From: Mycoplana rhizolycopersici
GTDB lineage: Bacteria > Pseudomonadota > Alphaproteobacteria > Rhizobiales > Rhizobiaceae
NCBI RefSeq assembly: GCF_013378445.1
Contig: NZ_JABXYK010000001.1
Span: 310,001-374,000 of the forward strand
Direction of reading: 5' to 3'
DNA length: 64,000 bases
The translations under genes were made by a program, and so were the position numbers. The first letter of the stretch is position 1. Every line of letters starts with the position of its first letter. A model generated the notes under the pieces. The model saw nothing but the letters and a program-made list of their open reading frames with translations, had not been told where the DNA came from and searched no databases. Shown one piece after another: positions 8,701 to 18,943 of the stretch.

Positions 8701-11223
8701 CAAGAGGAAGATCAGCACCAGCTGCCAGATCAACGCCTGGCGCGGCTCCATGTAGTACCAGCCCATGACCGAGGCCACGAGCCAGCAGATGGGGATCAGG
8801 CAGCGGCGAAGATTATCGTACATCTTCCAGCGGCCGAGCATGGAAACGCCGCTGGACGGCTTGAAGATATAGGGCAGGAGCTGCCAGTCGCCGCGCGCCC
8901 AGCGATGCTGGCGCGACGTCTCGACCTCGTAGCGGATCGGGAAATCCTCGATGAACTCGACGTCTGTGACCAGAGCACAGCGGGCATAGGAACCTTCGAG
9001 AAGGTCGTGCGAGAGGATCGTGTTTTCCTCGATGCGCCCCTTCAGGGCCGCTTCGAAGGCATCGACGTGGTAGAGGCCCTTGCCGGTGAACGTGCCCTCG
9101 TCGGCGAGGTCCTGATAGACGTCCGAAACCGTGAAGACATACGGATCGACGCCGCGGTTGGCCGAAAAGATGCGCTGGAAGGTCGAAGCGTCGTCGCCGG
9201 TCGTCAGCGACGGAGTGACGCGCGGCTGCAGGATGCTGTAGCCGGCTACGACCCGCTGGGTCTCGGGGTCGATCTGCGGCCGGTTGATCGGGTGGAACAG
9301 CTTGCCGACGAGCTTGGTCGCCGCATCGCGCATCAGCCTGGTGTCGGAATCCAGCGTCAGCACATACTGGACATTCTCGGGCACCGTATTTGCGCCCGGC
9401 AGGAAGCTCGTGTCGCCGTCACCGCGCAGGAGAAGGTTCAGTTCGTGAAGCTTGCCGCGCTTGCGCTCCCAGCCCATCCACACGCCTTCCTGCGGATTGA
9501 ACAGCCGACGGCGATGCAGGAGATAGAAGCGGGTCCGGCCGTCATAGGCATAGCGGGCCGACAGCAGCGCGATCTCGCGCTTGGCGTATTCCAGCACCTC
9601 GAGATCTTCCGGCGTCTCCTCGACCTTGCTGTCGATCCAGTCGCTGACGAGGGCGAAATAGATCTCGCCGCGCGGGTTGGCGAGATAGTGGACCTCGAGG
9701 TTGCGCACCAGTTCGTCAACGTGGTCGCGCTTGGAGATCAGGCAGGGGACGGCGACGAGTGTACGGGCTTCCTCCGGAATGCCTTCGCGGAACTCGTAGC
9801 CGACCAGCCGCGTCGGCTTCACGCAGAGCGTGACGAGCGTGTTGTAGAGCCCGAGCGCGCCTTCCGAAGCCGGCAGCGCGAACAGGATCAGCATGATCAG
9901 CCAGGCACCGTCCGGAATGTCCATCTGATCGAGGAAGTAGTAGACCCCGACCATCGCCAACAGCGTCAGGAGGATTGCAGGCCCGGCGATCGCAAACCAG
10001 TCGAGCGAACGGCCGAGGCGGACGATGCGCTGCAGGATCGAGGGGCGGTAGCTTATTCGCTCTTCGAGAAGCTTGCGCTTCTTGCCGACGAGATAGCTGC
10101 CCACATTGGCCTCGTGCGCGCCCGCGACGTTGCCGGCTGCCACGTCCTCGGCAGTCATGGCGAGCGCGATCTGCGTGACCTCCAGTTCCGTCTTGCCGGA
10201 ACGGCGGGCCATCTTCTCGATCGTGTCGCGATAGGCGTTGCGCGAGCCGAAATCGAGGTCGGTATAGTCCGACCCCTCGCGCAGCGCCGCGTCCAGCCGG
10301 CTGACGCTTTCGACCCAGACCGGCCATTCGGTATCGTCGATCGACCGCAGCCCCTTGATCAGGTTGCTCATCGTGACGTTGCCGGACGAGAGCCGGTTCT
10401 GTTCGGCCACGAGTACCTCTTCCAGATCGGTGCCGCGCGCCTCGATCTGACGCTCCAGCCACTGGATCGCGGCACCGGACGCCTGAAGGCCGTCACGCAG
10501 GCGGTAGAGCAGCTGGGCGACGAACGTGTTGTCGGCGACGAGGTCTTCGACCTCCCGCAGAATGACAACACTCTTTTCCGGGTCGTTCTGCCGAATAAGT
10601 TCGTCTGCGATCTCGTTGGCCTTGCGGCGCATCGAGCGCGACCGCTCGACGCGGCTGGAAATGCGGCGCAGGTTCTCGATCAGGATGAAGCGGATGATGG
10701 ACGGCATCGCCCACAGTTCGCCGATCTTGAAGGCCTCCACTTTCTGGAAGCCTTCCACGATCGCCGTGAGACTCTCGCGCGACACGCTGCTCTGGGTGTG
10801 GGCGACGTAGAGCCAGCCGAGCGCCAGCGTCCTGGGAATCTCGGTATCGCCGATCTTCATCGTCGGCAGCTGCCGGTAGAAGCGGCGTGGAAAATCGCGG
10901 CGCACTTCCTGGACGGCTTCCTCGACCACGTAATAATTGTCGAGCAGCCATTCGGCCGCCGGCGTGATCGTCATGCCGGCCTCGACGTCGCGCGCCGTCG
11001 TCTGGTAGACGCGGAAGATCTCCTTCTCGTTTTCCCGGTGGCGCGCGCGGAAGTCGAACGGAGCATAGCCCGGCAGCGTATTCGCGCCGTTGCGCGCCAG
11101 TTCCTCACCGCAAGCGCTCAGCTCCTCGAGTGTGAAATAGGTATCCCGGATCGAATCGTTGTAGTCGATCTGCTTGGATTCAGCCTCGCGCGACGAAGTC
11201 TGTGGTCGGTTGTGAAGAGACAT
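2734..11223 (-). CDS. ndvB: Cyclic beta-1,2-glucan synthase NdvB
   Basis: This giant membrane enzyme of 2829 residues matches NdvB/ChvB/Cgs in length (about 2800-2870). It uses UDP-glucose to build, elongate, phosphorolyse and cyclise beta-1,2-glucan. An N-terminal cytoplasmic region is followed by membrane helices near residues 425-480, then a family GT84 glycosyltransferase domain with the DSD nucleotide-sugar motif at 625-627 and a QxxRW motif (Q772, R774, W775). Further helices lead into a glycoamylase-like region. The C-terminal GH94 phosphorylase-like domain carries GDWNDGMN with acidic residues D2525 and D2528, the part known in Brucella Cgs to control chain length. I prefer the ATG at 11223 (MSLHNRPQ) to one 18 codons upstream because it gives the family's usual length. 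opgC follows in the same transcriptional direction. Confidence 0.97.
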   Translation of the reverse strand: MSLHNRPQTSSREAESKQIDYNDSIRDTYFTLEELSACGEELARNGANTLPGYAPFDFRARHRENEKEIFRVYQTTARDVEAGMTITPAAEWLLDNYYVVEEAVQEVRRDFPRRFYRQLPTMKIGDTEIPRTLALGWLYVAHTQSSVSRESLTAIVEGFQKVEAFKIGELWAMPSIIRFILIENLRRISSRVERSRSMRRKANEIADELIRQNDPEKSVVILREVEDLVADNTFVAQLLYRLRDGLQASGAAIQWLERQIEARGTDLEEVLVAEQNRLSSGNVTMSNLIKGLRSIDDTEWPVWVESVSRLDAALREGSDYTDLDFGSRNAYRDTIEKMARRSGKTELEVTQIALAMTAEDVAAGNVAGAHEANVGSYLVGKKRKLLEERISYRPSILQRIVRLGRSLDWFAIAGPAILLTLLAMVGVYYFLDQMDIPDGAWLIMLILFALPASEGALGLYNTLVTLCVKPTRLVGYEFREGIPEEARTLVAVPCLISKRDHVDELVRNLEVHYLANPRGEIYFALVSDWIDSKVEETPEDLEVLEYAKREIALLSARYAYDGRTRFYLLHRRRLFNPQEGVWMGWERKRGKLHELNLLLRGDGDTSFLPGANTVPENVQYVLTLDSDTRLMRDAATKLVGKLFHPINRPQIDPETQRVVAGYSILQPRVTPSLTTGDDASTFQRIFSANRGVDPYVFTVSDVYQDLADEGTFTGKGLYHVDAFEAALKGRIEENTILSHDLLEGSYARCALVTDVEFIEDFPIRYEVETSRQHRWARGDWQLLPYIFKPSSGVSMLGRWKMYDNLRRCLIPICWLVASVMGWYYMEPRQALIWQLVLIFLLFVAPTLSLFTGAIPRRSDIVARAHLQTILSDIRAANAQVALRIVFIAHQAALMADATVRSLYRMFFSRKHMLEWRTAAQVHSSAGGGIGSYYIDMWQAPALAVAAVALALFSKTGVPFIALPFVAIWILSPAIAWYVSQSAETEDRLMVPDDVVVELRKFARRTWRYFEDFVTAEQHFLPPDNFQETPHPVLAERTSPTNIGVYLLSVISARDFGWIGFEETVRRLEETVSTIDSMPKFRGHLYNWYRTNTLETLGPRYVSAVDSGNLAGHLIAVSSMCREWAEAPSAHLHGSLDGIGDAASILSETLAELPDDRKTVRPLRRLIEERISGFHNALAAVKREHEFASIRVINLAVLARDVNKLIANLDHEIKSSQSGEVVKWANALVANCEAHIADSVFDLGSIEALRQRLIVLRDRTRDIAFSMDFGFLFRPERRLLSIGYRVETNELDEACYDLLASEARLTSLFAIAKGDLPTEHWYKLGRPVVPIGARGALVSWSGSMFEYLMPPLVMQEPQGGILNQTNNLIVREQQNHGKRLGTPWGISEAAFNARDHEMNYQYTNFGVPTLGLKRGLGQNAVIAPYASLLATQYDPKASLENLNELRALGALGIYGFHDAVDFTPTRVPEGKRCAVVRNYMAHHHGMSIAAVANVAFNGALRARFHSDPVIEAAELLLQEKAPRDIPIINTKREPETVGSTQADLLRPEVRVIEDPMSEDREAVFLTNGHYSVMLTATGSGYSHWNGQSVTRFKPDPVEDRWGTFIFLRDTATNDWWSVTAEPKRAEGEETKTQFSDDKAEYFKTVGTLSSEVECIVATEHDAEGRRLTLLNTGPEDRFIEVTSYMEPVVATDDVDNAHPLFARMFVKTEIGRRGDVVRVERNKRTPSEPDMCVAHLIVDNAGSRRTEIETDRRNFIGRGRSLPTAAAFDPGVQLSGTDGFTLDPIVALRRVVRVPAGKKVKVIFWTVAAPNREELDRAIDRYRHPDAFNHELIHAWTRSQVHLRHIGVSSQEAASFQALGRYLVYPDMHLRADAATVQSGLASQSALWPLAISGDFPIYVLRINDEVDLEIAREALRAQEYLRHRGVLADLVILNEKASSYAQDMQHTLEQMCENLRMRGQSDGMRQHIFAVRRDLMEVSTWQTLLATARAVFHARNGRLADQIERAVSIFAMPSTSEQPEARHAAPMPTAARKSEPVALDGGELAFWNGYGGFNVERREYVIKLRGGEGTPHPWINVISNERFGFHVAAEGGAYTWSRNSRDYQITHWTNDPVINRPGEAFYVKDRESGAVFAPFAGLSRDPSVLFEAWHGLGYSAFRTASGGLELDLVQTVDSERPVKYSRLIVRNTGSAERNLSAYGYVEWVLGNAPAKTAPFVLCSQDEETGAILATNPYSLDFSGRTAFFAVNGTVDGVTTNRREFIGREGDIVLPAILASGAKLSGTMESNGAPCAALVSDFTLSAGEEREFLFVLGDGDDADAARALAKAVQSVVFDEELAKVRNFWSDFTGTLQVETPDPALNLMINTWLPYQSLGCRVMARSAFYQASGAFGFRDQLQDTLAFLTHRPELARKQILNAASRQFHEGDVQHWWLPDSGAGVRTMISDDVVWLAYAVTEYCGSTGEHGILDEKLTFIEGPPLADGQHDAFFKPGRSVEAIALYEHCARALDLAIQRTGENGLPLMLGGDWNDGMNRVGEAGRGTSVWLGWFLAGTLRAFAPIARKRGDKHRADAWLAHLERLKAALESAGWDGAYYRRGYFDDGSPLGANGASECRIDSIAQSWSVMSGEGDKERARLAMDAVLAELTDEKDGIIKLFTPPFIDGAQDPGYIKAYPPGVRENGGQYTHAATWVVMALAMQGRADEAWKCLGLLNPINHGATREAIETYRVEPYVVAADVYGEGNRKGRGGWTWYTGSAGWLYRAAVEGILGIRKEAGRLKVDPVMPSSWEGFSAVVTLDGVAHAIRANRSGNGEIVVNIDETVIKTPQEEYSL

Positions 11224-11673
11224 CAGCTTTTTCTGTGTTCGAGCAAGAATTAGGGATCCGGCGCGGGCCGGCTGCATTAGGCGGACGAGTTCATCGGTGC
11301 GCCGCCATGTGCCAAGACGACTTCATGCGTCTTCCCTCGCGTCATCGGCCCCTCCTCCGGGCGGATATGCGAAAGGCTGCACTTTCGAAAAGGCGCTCGA
11401 TGGCTCAGGCGACACGCTCATGTGCATCGCTACCGCGTGGTGCATGAAGACGGCATTTTTTAGCCGCATTGACAGGCAGTTGCAACAAGACTGGAAGACA
11501 AGGGCAGCTCTGCTCCGTGAATTGGTAAACTGTGAAAATCGGCCCTTGCCCTACGCGAACGGGGGTGAACCGGGCCTGAACGCACGTGCAGCATCCCCGG
11601 TTCCCGCGACCCGACTTTTTGGTCGATATCCCCTTATGCCGCGTTGACACGGCGGCCTGCTCCGAGGCAGTTT
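11224..11673. other. Divergent non-coding region between ndvB and the cobalamin riboswitch
   Basis: About 450 bp lie between the ndvB start and the riboswitch. Open frames here have no coding character. The middle part (11440-11540) is poorer in G and C than its surroundings and probably holds the ndvB promoter on the minus strand. A TTGACA at 11644-11649 is a possible -35 element for the plus-strand riboswitch transcript, but no convincing -10 hexamer stands at the right spacing. No RNA gene was recognised. Confidence 0.4.
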
Positions 11674-11880
11674 CGGTTATCAGGGTTCTTTCGGATCGAT
11701 TGCGGTCCGGGAGCTAAGAGGGAAGCCGGTGCGATGCCGTCACACGCATCCATGCCGGCGCTGCCCCCGCAACTGTAAGCGACGAGCTGCTGTCGCCCAA
11801 GCCACTGGCACATCGACCGTGCCGGGAAGGCCAGACAGCCGCAACGACTCGCAAGCCAGGAGACCTGCCCTGATGAACTC
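11674..11880 (+). promoter_or_regulatory. Cobalamin (adenosylcobalamin-type) riboswitch
   Basis: The conserved cobalamin aptamer elements appear in order. They are GGGAAGCCGGTG, the core CTGCCCCCGCAACTGTAAGC near 11761-11780, CCACTGGC, GGGAAGG near 11824, and the B12 box AGCCAGGAGACCTGCC at 11854-11869. The outer stem can form between GGTTATCAGGG (about 11676) and CCCTGATGAAC (about 11868). The element reads on the plus strand toward a 71-aa ORF and metH. Known elements of this class turn genes off when adenosylcobalamin binds. Confidence 0.93.
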
Positions 11881-11959
11881 GTAACGTCCATGGGCGGGGT
11901 GTCCCAAGGGTGCGCGGCTTCGCATGATGCGAAAATCAGCCTGCGTGCGTCCGGTCATC

Positions 11960-11979
11960 CCCCAATTCGAAGATTGGGG
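11960..11979 (+). promoter_or_regulatory. Hairpin overlapping the ribosome binding site of the 71-aa ORF
   Basis: A 7-bp stem (CCCCAAT 11960-11966, ATTGGGG 11973-11979) with a 6-nt loop covers the GGGGA that serves as ribosome binding site for the ATG at 11986. This fits a translational expression platform for the cobalamin riboswitch about 90 nt upstream. No run of T follows, so it is not a classical terminator. Confidence 0.55.
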
Positions 11980-11985
11980 ACATCA

Positions 11986-12201
11986 ATGCTTGCCACCGTC
12001 GAACCAAATCCGTCCGGGTCCAGCAGGCCTGAATCCGTCTTCATTTCGTGGCTGCTGTGGCAGCCGCGCGGTGCCGATCTCGCAGTCGAAGCCATGAAGG
12101 AACTGACAAAGCTTGCGCCTTACAAGGATCGGGACCCGGACATCGTCCGGCTGCGCTCCTTTTTCGAGCAGCTGGCGGGACGGAAGGGCAGACCGCACTA
12201 G
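11986..12201 (+). CDS. Hypothetical 71-aa protein downstream of the cobalamin riboswitch
   Basis: I do not recognise this protein. It has 71 residues, no signal peptide or membrane helix, an aromatic patch (FISWLLWQPRG) near residues 20-30 and a charged helix-prone C-terminal half (AVEAMKELTKLAPYKDRD). The ATG at 11986 has GGGGA seven bases upstream, and that site is folded into the hairpin at 11960-11979, so translation is probably under riboswitch control. metH begins 83 bp further on with its own regulatory signals. The position suggests a role in B12 or methionine metabolism, but nothing in the sequence shows an activity. It could instead be a conserved leader-type ORF. Confidence 0.6.
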   Translation: MLATVEPNPSGSSRPESVFISWLLWQPRGADLAVEAMKELTKLAPYKDRDPDIVRLRSFFEQLAGRKGRPH

Positions 12202-12225
12202 CGACAATCGCATAAACGCATATTG

Positions 12226-12245
12226 ACATAAACATATCTTTATGT
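12226..12245. promoter_or_regulatory. SahR-like palindromic operator before metH
   Basis: The 20-bp sequence acataaacatatctttatgt is a near-perfect palindrome with one mismatched pair. Its centre resembles the ATAAAGATATCTTTAT-type site of the ArsR-family regulator SahR, which in alphaproteobacteria controls metH and other S-adenosylhomocysteine-cycle genes. It lies 40 bp before the metH start. Assignment to SahR is from memory of the motif; the regulator gene is not in this window. Confidence 0.6.
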
Positions 12246-12248
12246 GAT

Positions 12249-12275
12249 CTCCGATGCAGACATGCTGCATCGGAG
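12249..12275 (+). promoter_or_regulatory. Perfect 11-bp stem-loop at the metH translation start
   Basis: CTCCGATGCAG (12249-12259) pairs exactly with CTGCATCGGAG (12265-12275) around a 5-nt loop. The right arm runs into the metH ribosome binding site (GGAGGG at 12272-12277), so folding would partly hide it. It does not match any riboswitch consensus that I can place. Confidence 0.55.
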
Positions 12276-12284
12276 GGCTTTGCC

Positions 12285-16076
<3,792 letters not shown>

Positions 16077-16083
16077 GTGGCGC

Positions 16084-17127
16084 TCATGACGTCGCGAGCG
16101 CTCTAAGCAGCAAGATCATCGCGTAGCTTAAGGCGAACAGGGCCAACAGCGACAGCACCACCGTGGCGCTGACGCGCGCTCCCGCCTGCATCACCTTGCG
16201 CAAGTCGACACCGAGCCCGAGCGCTGCCATCGCCACCACCGTCATCACGCCGGATGCATGGCCCATGGCGGCCGCAGCGGGTTCACTGATAAATCCGAGC
16301 GAGCGCGCCGCCAGCATCAGCAGAAAGCCGATGATGAACCACGGCACGAGTCGATAAAGCGGCGGGCGGCGACCCGTGGCACCGGCGCGTGCGGCCATCA
16401 GCGAGAGCGCAAACACGACCGGGCCGAGCATCAGGACCCGGACGAGCTTGACCAGCATCCCCACCTGGGCGCTTGCGACCGAGACCGGCGCCGTGGCGGC
16501 AAGCACCTGCGGAACGGCATAGACGGTCATTCCGGCCAGAACGCCGTAGTCGGTTGAGGAGAGGCCGAGCAGCGGAACGAGCAGCGGCAGAAGCAGCACC
16601 GTGAGCACGCCGAGCACCGCCGTGAACGCGATCGAAGAGGCGACGTCGTCGGATTTCGCGTGGATCACCGGTGCGGTCGCCGCAATCGCCGAATTGCCGC
16701 AGATCGCATTGCCGCAGGCGACCAGTACCGCCATGCGCTTCGGCAGACCGAACAGGCGGCCGATGCCATAGCTTGCGGCAAGCGCGCAAAAGACGACAAG
16801 CGCGATCGCACCGAGCATTGCGGGACCGATTGCGGCCAGGGCGGACGCACTGACGCCGGCGCCAAGCAGCACGATCGCGATCTCGAGAAAATATTTCGCA
16901 CTGAATTCGATCCCCGGCCCGAACAGGGCCGGGCGAGGCAGTGCCAGCCGAACGGCGGCCCCCAGCAGGATGGCAAGCACCAGCGCCTCGACCCAGGCCG
17001 TACCACCGAGCGCCCGTTCGAGCACATCCCCAAGTGTTGCAAGTACGGCGATCGCCACGGACAACGCGACACCGGGGACGCGGCCAGGAGCGACCTCGGA
17101 GGGAGAGAACGGAAAAAACTTGCTCAT
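16084..17127 (-). CDS. yeiH: YeiH/UPF0324-family putative anion exporter
   Basis: This 347-residue integral membrane protein belongs to the YeiH family (conserved hypothetical 698, putative sulfate/sulfite exporter). About ten hydrophobic segments are visible. The family hallmark is the AVLVACGNAICGNSAIAATAPVI-type stretch near residues 130-155, written here in part as CGNAICGNSAIAATAP. It is divergent from a LysR regulator, the same arrangement as yeiH and yeiE in E. coli, where YeiE responds to sulfite. The transported substrate is inferred; the family itself is clear. It converges on metH with only seven bases between the stop codons and no visible terminator. Confidence 0.85.
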   Translation of the reverse strand: MSKFFPFSPSEVAPGRVPGVALSVAIAVLATLGDVLERALGGTAWVEALVLAILLGAAVRLALPRPALFGPGIEFSAKYFLEIAIVLLGAGVSASALAAIGPAMLGAIALVVFCALAASYGIGRLFGLPKRMAVLVACGNAICGNSAIAATAPVIHAKSDDVASSIAFTAVLGVLTVLLLPLLVPLLGLSSTDYGVLAGMTVYAVPQVLAATAPVSVASAQVGMLVKLVRVLMLGPVVFALSLMAARAGATGRRPPLYRLVPWFIIGFLLMLAARSLGFISEPAAAAMGHASGVMTVVAMAALGLGVDLRKVMQAGARVSATVVLSLLALFALSYAMILLLRALATS

Positions 17128-17139
17128 TCACAATGTTTG

Positions 17140-17151
17140 ATGGAATTCCAT
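17140..17151. promoter_or_regulatory. Palindrome in the yeiH/LysR divergent promoter
   Basis: A perfect 12-bp palindrome ATGGAATTCCAT lies inside a longer imperfect inverted repeat (TTGATGG about 17136, CCATCGA about 17161). It sits in the AT-rich gap between the transporter and the divergent LysR gene, a likely site for autoregulation and control of the transporter. Confidence 0.4.
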
Positions 17152-17208
17152 TATGCAATCCATCGACTAATGAAGTACGTTTCGTTCGAATTCATCGAAC
17201 GATTGAGA

Positions 17209-18084
17209 ATGACGCTCGAACAGCTTCGCATCTTCATCGCGGTCGCGGAACGGGAGCACCTGACGCAGGCGGCGCACGCGCTGCACCTGACGCCCTCAGC
17301 CGTCAGCTCCGCCATCCGCGTGCTCGAGGAACGCTACATGGTTGCGCTCTTCGATCGCACCGGGCGCAGGATCGAGTTGACGGACGCCGGTCGCGCCTTC
17401 CTCGTTGAGGCGAAGGCCACGGTGGCGCGTTCGCAGCAGGCGGAACTCTTCCTTGCCGAAATCGGCAGCCTCGTACGCGGATCCCTGACGATCCAGGCCA
17501 GTCAAACGATAGCCAGCTACTGGCTGCCGCCTGTGCTCATGCAGCTCCATGCCCAGCACCCCGGCCTCGACCTGCGCGTGGCCGCGGCAAATACCGAGCG
17601 GGTGGCCGGAGCCGTCATTGAGGGAGCCGCGGAGATCGGACTGGTCGAGGGCGAGGTCGAAAGCGTACTGCTGTCACAGCAGGTGGTCGCCCGCGACCGG
17701 CTCGTGATCGTCGCCCGCCCGGACCATCCACTCGCCGGCCGCCCAAACGTCGCGCGCGACGAGCTGCTGGCCGCCCGATGGGTGCTGCGCGAGCCCGGGT
17801 CCGGCACGCGGTCGGTCCTGACTTCGGCGTTGAATGCCGCGCCGGGGGAGTTCGCGCTGGAGCTCACGCTGCCCTCCAACGAGGCCGTACGGGCTGCGGT
17901 TCGGGCGGGACCATTCCTAGGGGCGCTGTCGGAACTGATCGTGCAACCCGATATCGAGTCCGGCCGGCTCGTACCGCTGGCCTTCGAGCTGCCGGAACGG
18001 AACTTCGTCATGCTGCGGCATCGCGAGCGCCATCGCTCGAAGGCATCGCTCGCTTTCGAGGCCCTTGCAAAGGGCCAGATGTGA
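17209..18084 (+). CDS. LysR-family regulator, YeiE/CysB-like
   Basis: A 291-residue LysR-type activator. The winged helix-turn-helix occupies residues 1-60 (MTLEQLRIFIAVAEREHLTQ, then the AAHALHLTPSAVSSAI recognition region), and a two-lobe substrate domain follows. The ATG at 17209 begins the canonical MTLEQL; an ATG 13 codons upstream would add a leader atypical of the family. It is divergent from the YeiH-type transporter and probably controls it through the palindrome between them. The effector is not evident; sulfite or sulfate is a guess from the E. coli YeiE pairing. It ends 15 bp from the convergent cobM. Confidence 0.87.
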   Translation: MTLEQLRIFIAVAEREHLTQAAHALHLTPSAVSSAIRVLEERYMVALFDRTGRRIELTDAGRAFLVEAKATVARSQQAELFLAEIGSLVRGSLTIQASQTIASYWLPPVLMQLHAQHPGLDLRVAAANTERVAGAVIEGAAEIGLVEGEVESVLLSQQVVARDRLVIVARPDHPLAGRPNVARDELLAARWVLREPGSGTRSVLTSALNAAPGEFALELTLPSNEAVRAAVRAGPFLGALSELIVQPDIESGRLVPLAFELPERNFVMLRHRERHRSKASLAFEALAKGQM

Positions 18085-18099
18085 CGACCGCGATTGTGC

Positions 18100-18861
18100 C
18101 TATTCTCCGCGGCCGCGGAACCGCCGCTGGTAGGCCGGGTCGTAGAGCGAGCTCTCGCGGAAATCCTCTGCCGCAAGCGTAGGCCCGACGAAGATCAGCG
18201 CCGTCCGTTCGATCGGCTCCTCGGCAACCTTCGCGGCGATGTCTGCAAGCGTGCCGCGCACGACGCGCTCGTCCGGCCAGGATGCCTTGACGACGATCGC
18301 GACGGGGCACTCTGCACCATAGAGCGGCACGAGCTCGGCAACGACCTGCTCCAGCGCATGGATCGCAAGATGGATCGCAAGCGTCGCGCCCGTTGCGCCG
18401 AAGCCCTGCAGCGTCTCGCGGTTCGGCATCGGCGAGGCCCGGCCCGAGACGCGGGTAAGCACGAGGCTCTGCGCCACGGCCGGGATCGTCAGCTCGCGCT
18501 TCAGCGCCGCCGCGGCCGCCGCGAAAGACGGCACCCCCGGCGTCAGCGTGTAGGCGATGCCGTGCTTTTCCAGCCGGCGGATCTGTTCGGCAACCGCACT
18601 CCAGACCGAAAGATCGCCGGAATGCAGACGCGCCACGTCCTCGCCCGCCTCCGTGGCGCGGACATATTCCGCCTCGATCTCGTCCAGCGACATAGGCGCC
18701 GTATCGATGATGCGCGCGCCCGGCGGGCAATATTGCAGAAGCTCCGGCGAGACGATCGACCCCGCATACAGGCAGACCGCGCAGCGGCCGATCAGGTCGC
18801 GCCCGCGGACGGTGATCAGGTCGGCAGCCCCAGGGCCGGCGCCAATGAAGTGTACGGTCAT
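18100..18861 (-). CDS. cobM: Precorrin-4 C11-methyltransferase CobM
   Basis: This 253-residue SAM-dependent tetrapyrrole methylase starts with the family signature [18 protein letters not shown] (residues 3-20) and has the CobM/CbiF-type motif [11 protein letters not shown]. It methylates precorrin-4 at C11 to give precorrin-5 in the aerobic cobalamin pathway. It is the last gene of the minus-strand cob operon, 82 bp after cobL, the largest gap in the cluster. The ATG at 18861 has a purine-rich GAGGAAAGAGA upstream. Confidence 0.95.
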   Translation of the reverse strand: MTVHFIGAGPGAADLITVRGRDLIGRCAVCLYAGSIVSPELLQYCPPGARIIDTAPMSLDEIEAEYVRATEAGEDVARLHSGDLSVWSAVAEQIRRLEKHGIAYTLTPGVPSFAAAAAALKRELTIPAVAQSLVLTRVSGRASPMPNRETLQGFGATGATLAIHLAIHALEQVVAELVPLYGAECPVAIVVKASWPDERVVRGTLADIAAKVAEEPIERTALIFVGPTLAAEDFRESSLYDPAYQRRFRGRGE

Positions 18862-18943
18862 TCTGTCTCTTTCCTCAACATTCCCGCATCGCGGGCCGAA
18901 CCGAAACGCATCGGCGATTTCGCCGTATCGCTTTCAGGCCCTG

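Noticed and set aside
4774-11253. A 2159-codon open frame on the plus strand opposite ndvB
   Set aside because: It is an antisense shadow of a GC-rich gene: composition is Arg/His/Ala-rich, there is no domain, and ndvB on the other strand has full family motifs.
11297-11647. A 116-codon frame between ndvB and the riboswitch
   Set aside because: No recognisable family, weak start, and it fills the expected promoter region; no coding evidence.
11644-11690. A sigma70 promoter for the riboswitch transcript
   Set aside because: TTGACA is present but no acceptable -10 hexamer is found at 16-18 bp; kept only as a possible -35 note.
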